Positions 61,501-64,000 of a stretch of 64,000 bases of DNA are shown piece by piece (the first letter of the stretch is position 1; each line of letters starts with the position of its first letter). This stretch comes from Nannocystis punicea. GTDB taxonomy: Bacteria; Myxococcota_A; Polyangia; Nannocystales; Nannocystaceae. The DNA lies in assembly GCF_026965555.1 (NCBI RefSeq), contig NZ_CP114040.1, forward strand, positions 5,208,001 through 5,272,000, given 5' to 3'. The notes beneath the pieces were generated by a model. That model did no database searches. It was not told the origin of the DNA and saw nothing but the letters and a program-made list of their open reading frames with translations. The position numbers and the translations under genes are program-made.

Positions 61501-64000
61501 GCGATGTGCAGGTCAAGCTGGTGCGCAAGGAGACCTCGCGCGCCGCGGTGCAAGACAACGGTTCGTGGCAGTACAAGTACGACACCGTCGACGTCGAGGT
61601 CGGCAGCTGCGCGCTGGTCTCGGCCGACGCGCCCGTGAATTGCGAGCTCGTGGTCGACAAGGCCGGCAGCTACGACATCCGCGCGCTGATCACCGACCCG
61701 AAGGGCAACAAGTCGCTGTCGAAGCACCCGTTCTACGTCTACGGCGACGACGCGGTGGTGTGGCAGCAGGACCAGCACCGCGTCGACATGGTGCCCGACA
61801 AGCGCACCTACGAGCCGGGCGACAAGGCGACGGTGCTGGTGCGCTCGCCGTTCGACAAGGCGCGCGGCCTGGTCGTGATCGCCCGCGAGGGCATCGTCTC
61901 GCACTACCCGATCGAGGTGAAGGGCGGGGCGGCGACCCTCGAGGTGCCGATCGACGAGGCCCAGATCCCGAACGTGCGCGCCTCGGTGCTGCTGGTGCGC
62001 GGGCGCGTCGACGTGCCCGGCGCGCCGCCCGGACAGGACCTCGGCCGCCCGGCCTTCGCCGTCGGCCAGGTCGACCTCAAGGTCGCCGCGACGCGCAAGA
62101 AGATCGCGCTCGAGGTGCTGCCCGACAGGACCGAGGTCGCGCCGAAAGACACGCTGAAGCTCAAGATCAAGGCCAAGGACGCCGCCGGCGCGCCGCAGAA
62201 GGCCGCCGTCGCGGTGATGGTGGTCGACGAGGGCGTGCTCAGCCTGATGGGCTTCCAGACCCCCGACCCGCTGGCGTTCTTCCACCACGACCGCGACCCG
62301 GGCGTCAGCCTCTACGACATGCGCCAGTTCCTGGTGGCGAAGAAGGACGAGCCGCCGCCCCCTCCGCCGGCGCCGCCTCCGACGGAGGAGGCGCAGAACG
62401 CCCCGGGCTTCATGCTCAACGGCGACGGCGACACGGGGCTCGGCCTCCGCGGCGAGGGTCGGGGCGGCGGCGGCGGAGCCTACGGCGGCGCGCCGGCGGC
62501 GGCGGCGGACAAGGCCGTGGCCGCGCCGGCGCCGATGATGCCGAGGGCCGAGCTCAAGGAGGCCGAGGAGAGCGGCGGTCCGATGAGGAAGAAGTCCCAG
62601 CGCACGGCGACGGCGCAGACCATGTCGCTCGACGCCAGCGCGGCGATGAGCCAGCCGATCTCGCTGCGCTCGCTGTTCGCGACCACCGCGTACTTCAACG
62701 CCGAGGTCGCGATCGACGCCAGCGGCGAGGCGACGGTCGAGATCCCGATGCCGGAGAACCTGACCAGCTTCCGCGTCATGGCGGTCGCGGTCGACCCCGA
62801 TCAGGCCGACCGCTTCGGCTCGGGCGAGGCCAACGTCAAGGTGCGCAAGCCGATCATGCTGCGGCCGAGCCTGCCGCGGTTCGCCAACTTCGGCGACAAG
62901 TTCGAGGCCTCGGTGATGGTCGACAACCAGACCAGCGAGCCGCAGGCGATCCTCGTCGGCACGCGCGGCACCAACGTCGTCATCTCCGGCGAGCCGACCC
63001 AGGGCGTCGAGATCCCGGCCGGCGAGTCGCGCGAGGTCCGGTTCCCGATGGCGGTCGATCGCGTCGGCACCATGCGCGTGCAGTTCGCGGCGCTGTCGAA
63101 CGGCGGCCGCGACGCCACCGAGCTGGCGCTGCCGGTGCACTACCCGGCGACCCGCCAGGCGTTCGCCGACTACGGCGTGACGGAGGGCAGCACCTCGCGC
63201 GAGCTCAAGATCCCGGAGGACGCGCTCGCGGCGTTCGGCGGGCTCGAGCTGAGCATGAGCTCGACCGCGCTGACGGGCCTCGAGGACGCGGTCGACTTCC
63301 TCGTCGGCTACAAGTACGAGTGCACCGAGCAGCTGGCCAGCCGCCTGCTGCCGATCTTCGTGCTCGGCCCGGTGCTCGAGCAGTTCCCGATCGCCAGCGT
63401 CAGCGACCTGGCCAAGCGGCAGGCGCTGGGCGCCGAGGGCGTCGCGCGGATCCAGTCGCGGCAGAACTGGGACGGCGGCTTCCGCTACTGGGACGAGGCG
63501 GCCCGCAGCTCGCCGTACCTGACCGCGTGGGTGACGTTCGCCTGGCTCGAGGGCAAAAAGGCCGGCTTCAAGGTCGACGACGGCGCGATCGATCGGGCGA
63601 TGAACTACCTCGACAACTTCGTCCGCAACGGCGAATCCACGCCGTGGGGTCGCTACTACGATCACACCAGTCGGGCCTTCGCGCTGTGGCTGATGAGCCG
63701 CGACGGCCGCGGCAGCGACCTGTTCGACCGCGTCTACGCCAAGCGCAAGGAGATGCCGCTCTACGCCCACGCGCTGCTGCTGTCGACCGCGCACCGCTAC
63801 GGCATGACCGGCTCGCGCGACGCGCTGCTGCGCGAGTTCAAGGCCAAGGTGGTCGAGAACGCCAAGACCGCGCACTTCGCCGAGAGCGCGCGCGAGGGCG
63901 ACGACGGCTACGGCCTGCAGGTGCTCATGCACTCCGACGTGCAGACCGACGCCATCGCGCTGATGGCCCTGCTCGAGGTGGCCGAGGGCGATCCGCTGCT
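58575..64000 (+). CDS. Alpha-2-macroglobulin family lipoprotein, C-terminus cut by window edge
   Basis: At least 1808 residues from the ATG at 58575. The signal peptide is followed by a lipobox (FLPAC). The N-terminal macroglobulin domains are seen (VGSVTAVFNQPMVPL, FYSDRQPYKPGETVHLQG), then a long Gly/Ala/Pro-rich bait-like region near residues 1260-1345. The thioester motif CTEQ starts at Cys1583, followed by a helical thioester domain. Bacterial alpha-2-macroglobulins trap proteases in the periplasm. The open frame continues past base 64000, so the C-terminal part is missing. I see no good palindrome copy here. Confidence 0.95.
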   Translation, partial: MRDHANKRQIRRTAPAGLFAAMFFLPACTPKTPPPAAETGTTPETAQTPKLDLWAGVPAIEPEASDIASELTPTTGPKPPPSVSEKVELPFPPPAPPSKQTQDLVEEGPLKILRTSPTEKAPGLVGSVTAVFNQPMVPLASIDDLKLERSPLTIEPLPKGKFRWLGTQMIAFEPEGRMPYSTTYTAKVVAGETSTLGTKLTKEVKWQFTTPSLEVESQFPDEYESATLDTVVVVRFNQSVDRDKLLAALRVKGGGGQVSVTAVAPEQWAGLPEPFRSYAQQGPAERVLVLRPAAELTANTLYTLEIPAGVYGEGPNPSKAIKLKLRTYPPLTLTGPRCGSQYYWECNPTAGLNINASNSLLSTPDAEKKVRVTPEVPDLKVTVAGGIHLAGKFRGLGTYTIEVDPGLKDIHGQELKAPYRKTVTLPALDASLQWADRPVDPAVLEPSHSGLLEAKATGLTSVEVRARSFDPSEIRKVLTDRHVRYDGLWPEPLQSPTWDKLFDVKDSRVEAATLALDAKALGAGAGKFVLLGARSNELGEGSWHYRQSLSQVVQITRLGVTAALDSDSGVILVTDIETGEPLPGVELGLHNMALDGPVWSGKSGPDGLAELKHGTMYDQPYILARYQGEAAYIPLQQTADNSWGVWMNGGGEDEPRIFFYSDRQPYKPGETVHLQGIVREETRGPAGKVQLWRAGTTANYTVNGPRGHEVAKGELKIGQFGTFSVDIPIPADGDTGSYSLQVSSPAGLFSSERSFYHAIEVQQFRAPEFEVKVERPAEAPLLYGDTLQAEIRASYFHGAPMVGAQATYTLRRQDSPYRPPGSENESFTFGQGGSEWWMWGGEGGYGGGLYRGKGIGFPTPYGSGMLVRQGSGQTDARGLLAVSHLLAAVETPWGQKTPVPAAGPKSEEPPGASTYTLEANVTDENRQSIAGRATYVVHPASEYAGVRADRSVYRAGERARLEAVVVDVDGKRVTGRDVQVKLVRKETSRAAVQDNGSWQYKYDTVDVEVGSCALVSADAPVNCELVVDKAGSYDIRALITDPKGNKSLSKHPFYVYGDDAVVWQQDQHRVDMVPDKRTYEPGDKATVLVRSPFDKARGLVVIAREGIVSHYPIEVKGGAATLEVPIDEAQIPNVRASVLLVRGRVDVPGAPPGQDLGRPAFAVGQVDLKVAATRKKIALEVLPDRTEVAPKDTLKLKIKAKDAAGAPQKAAVAVMVVDEGVLSLMGFQTPDPLAFFHHDRDPGVSLYDMRQFLVAKKDEPPPPPPAPPPTEEAQNAPGFMLNGDGDTGLGLRGEGRGGGGGAYGGAPAAAADKAVAAPAPMMPRAELKEAEESGGPMRKKSQRTATAQTMSLDASAAMSQPISLRSLFATTAYFNAEVAIDASGEATVEIPMPENLTSFRVMAVAVDPDQADRFGSGEANVKVRKPIMLRPSLPRFANFGDKFEASVMVDNQTSEPQAILVGTRGTNVVISGEPTQGVEIPAGESREVRFPMAVDRVGTMRVQFAALSNGGRDATELALPVHYPATRQAFADYGVTEGSTSRELKIPEDALAAFGGLELSMSSTALTGLEDAVDFLVGYKYECTEQLASRLLPIFVLGPVLEQFPIASVSDLAKRQALGAEGVARIQSRQNWDGGFRYWDEAARSSPYLTAWVTFAWLEGKKAGFKVDDGAIDRAMNYLDNFVRNGESTPWGRYYDHTSRAFALWLMSRDGRGSDLFDRVYAKRKEMPLYAHALLLSTAHRYGMTGSRDALLREFKAKVVENAKTAHFAESAREGDDGYGLQVLMHSDVQTDAIALMALLEVAEGDPL

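Noticed and set aside
58311..63932. A 1873-residue open frame on the minus strand
   Set aside because: It is a shadow of the alpha-2-macroglobulin gene: Arg/Leu/His/Val-rich composition with no domain, while the plus strand has clear family motifs including CTEQ.

Overview
The window is very GC-rich and densely coded, and looks like a chromosome segment of a myxobacterium, most likely in or near the Nannocystaceae. The evidence is: three Hanks-type kinases with C-terminal membrane anchors, two of them with PEGA domains; a run of lipoproteins with Thr/Ser-rich linkers after the lipobox, two of them carrying CGDG...CDDG disulphide repeats; a fused IcmF acyl-CoA mutase; a giant alpha-2-macroglobulin; and frequent GTG/TTG starts. 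This placement is inferred from gene content. I saw no IS element, prophage or CRISPR array.

Layout. 1-5.9 kb: YihY/BrkB membrane protein (cut by the window edge), an unknown protein, a transmembrane kinase and a partner membrane protein, and a lipoprotein. 6.1-10.8 kb: a probable pseudokinase with PEGA domain, a beta-propeller lipoprotein, two small metal-binding-type proteins and a divergent J-domain protein. 11-19 kb: S9 peptidase, membrane protein, then guaB-guaA-ruvB. 19-24.8 kb: VWA lipoprotein, then the minus-strand run pgk-tpiA-secG-dapF. 25-27.7 kb: PilZ protein, two exported proteins, and a divergent ComEC-like metallohydrolase. 27.8-31.3 kb: an Mla lipid-transport operon (lipoprotein, MlaE, MlaF, MlaD). 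31.5-39.9 kb: hydrolase, RHH and TetR regulators, dksA, an lgt-like gene, esterase, lipoprotein, XRE regulator, tRNA-Val(CAC), and small membrane proteins. 40.4-45.6 kb: patatin and a membrane-tethered ECF-type sigma factor with a very long repeat linker. 45.6-47.4 kb: a non-coding minisatellite. 47.4-64 kb: S1-domain protein, kinase, extensin-like peptidase, icmF, AT-hook protein, three lipoproteins and the alpha-2-macroglobulin (cut by the window edge).

The most striking feature is a dispersed short palindrome, consensus RCMTGTCC-N4-GGACAKGY, present in roughly 80 recognisable copies by eye. It lies in most of the longer gaps between convergent genes and in almost no divergent gaps. It also lies inside reading frames, nearly always in poorly conserved linkers, where it usually reads in one frame as (D/N)(M/L)S-x-G-(T/A)-G. 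Copies occur singly, as spaced arrays (13343-13456, 8036-8156) and as chains with a 14-bp period. In the kinase at 1605 and the sigma-like gene at 41599 the palindrome is embedded in a tandem 93-bp (31-residue) unit. I know of no named family that matches, so it is reported as the leading candidate for something undescribed.

Lipoprotein biogenesis (lgt-like), outer-membrane lipid transport (Mla), Sec export (secG) and the many predicted lipoproteins fit an organism with a large exported lipoproteome. The transmembrane kinases, tethered sigma factor, PilZ protein and RHH/TetR/XRE/DksA proteins fit its expected heavy investment in signalling.
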